Positions 17,761-17,966 of a DNA stretch of 17,966 bases are shown here, one piece after another. The position numbers were made by a program, and so were the translations under genes. The notes below the pieces were generated by a model. That model was given only the letters and a program-made list of their open reading frames with translations, ran no database searches and was not told the origin of the DNA. Within the stretch, counting starts at the first letter, position 1. The number at the start of each line of letters is the position of its first letter. This DNA is from JALYQB01 sp035640155 (GTDB lineage Bacteria; Actinomycetota; Actinomycetes; Mycobacteriales; Pseudonocardiaceae), in NCBI GenBank assembly GCA_035640155.1, contig DASQWR010000137.1:1-17966 (forward strand). The letters are read 5' to 3'.

Positions 17761-17966
17761 TCAGTGCGAACTGCGGAGCTGCACCTCGACCGCCCGGGCC
17801 CGGCGGGCGGCCTCGTCGAGCACGACGCGGCGGGGCTCGGGCACGTCGAGCACGCGGGGCTCGGCGCTGGCGAGCAACGTCGCGAGCCGCTGATCCCCGG
17901 CCAGCGCCCGCAGCGCGCCGCGGTCCCCACCCAGCACCAGCCCGTCGAGCTCACCGGAGCGCGGGA
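17761..17966 (-). CDS. Probable acVLRF1-type peptidyl-tRNA hydrolase (C-terminus, partial)
   Basis: A minus-strand frame ends at TGA 17763-17761 and is open to the window edge, giving the last 67 residues of a protein. It contains ELDGLVLGGDRGALRALAGD, then VPEPRRVVLDEAARRARAVE, the pattern I associate with the C-terminal end of actinobacterial VLRF1-like peptidyl-tRNA hydrolases (eRF1-like fold), which release nascent chains from stalled ribosomes. That would fit with the ABC-F gene nearby, but the catalytic part is outside the window, so the call rests on a short tail. It converges on the SDR gene with 13 nt between stops. Confidence 0.5.
   Translation of the reverse strand, partial: PRSGELDGLVLGGDRGALRALAGDQRLATLLASAEPRVLDVPEPRRVVLDEAARRARAVEVQLRSSH

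Overview
This is a high-GC window with divergent, tightly packed genes, GTG starts and actinobacterial gene families (AcnR-type TetR, mycothiol-era EgtABCD ergothioneine genes, DUF397 remnant, MoxR/DUF58). It looks like a chromosomal core region of an actinomycete, most likely of the Pseudonocardiales (inference). No rRNA, tRNA, CRISPR array, intact insertion sequence or phage gene was seen.

Layout: a leftward DUF58-MoxR operon (1-1755, DUF58 cut by the window edge); a 5'-truncated acyl-CoA synthetase remnant (1894-2556, minus); aconitase acnA (2719-5709, plus) behind a promoter with an AcnR-like operator; a divergent triosephosphate-isomerase-like gene (5777-6568, minus); an intergenic stretch with a perfect 14-bp inverted repeat and a DUF397 relic; a TauE/SafE-family membrane permease (6895-7611, plus); the ergothioneine operon egtA-egtB-egtC-egtD (12193 down to 7857, minus), translationally coupled; acnR (12313-12882, plus, probably leaderless); an ABC exporter half-transporter (12915-14780, minus); a 69-residue helix-turn-helix protein (14854-15063, minus); an ABC-F ATPase (15191-16816, minus); an SDR oxidoreductase (16965-17747, plus, probably leaderless); and the C-terminus of a probable acVLRF1-type release factor (17761 to the edge, minus).

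The backbone DUF58-moxR ... acn ... acnR ... small HTH-ABC-F matches, in order and orientation, the Mycobacterium tuberculosis neighbourhood Rv1480-Rv1479 ... Rv1475c-Rv1474c ... Rv1473A-Rv1473 as I remember it. Against that backbone, the block from the TIM-like gene to egtA lies between acn and its repressor gene, which in mycobacteria and corynebacteria sit side by side. The ABC exporter lies between acnR and the HTH/ABC-F pair.

The most useful new observation is regulatory. A 16-bp site at the acn promoter and another at the acnR promoter share a core and match the published corynebacterial AcnR operator at 11 of 12 and 10 of 12 fixed positions. This suggests that AcnR still controls acn from a distance and also itself, and perhaps the divergent egt operon. 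No wholly new multi-gene system is evident. The unusual items are the split acn/acnR pair, an in-frame 27-bp triplicated repeat inside aconitase, the divergent TIM, the absence of egtE beside egtABCD, and the relic genes.
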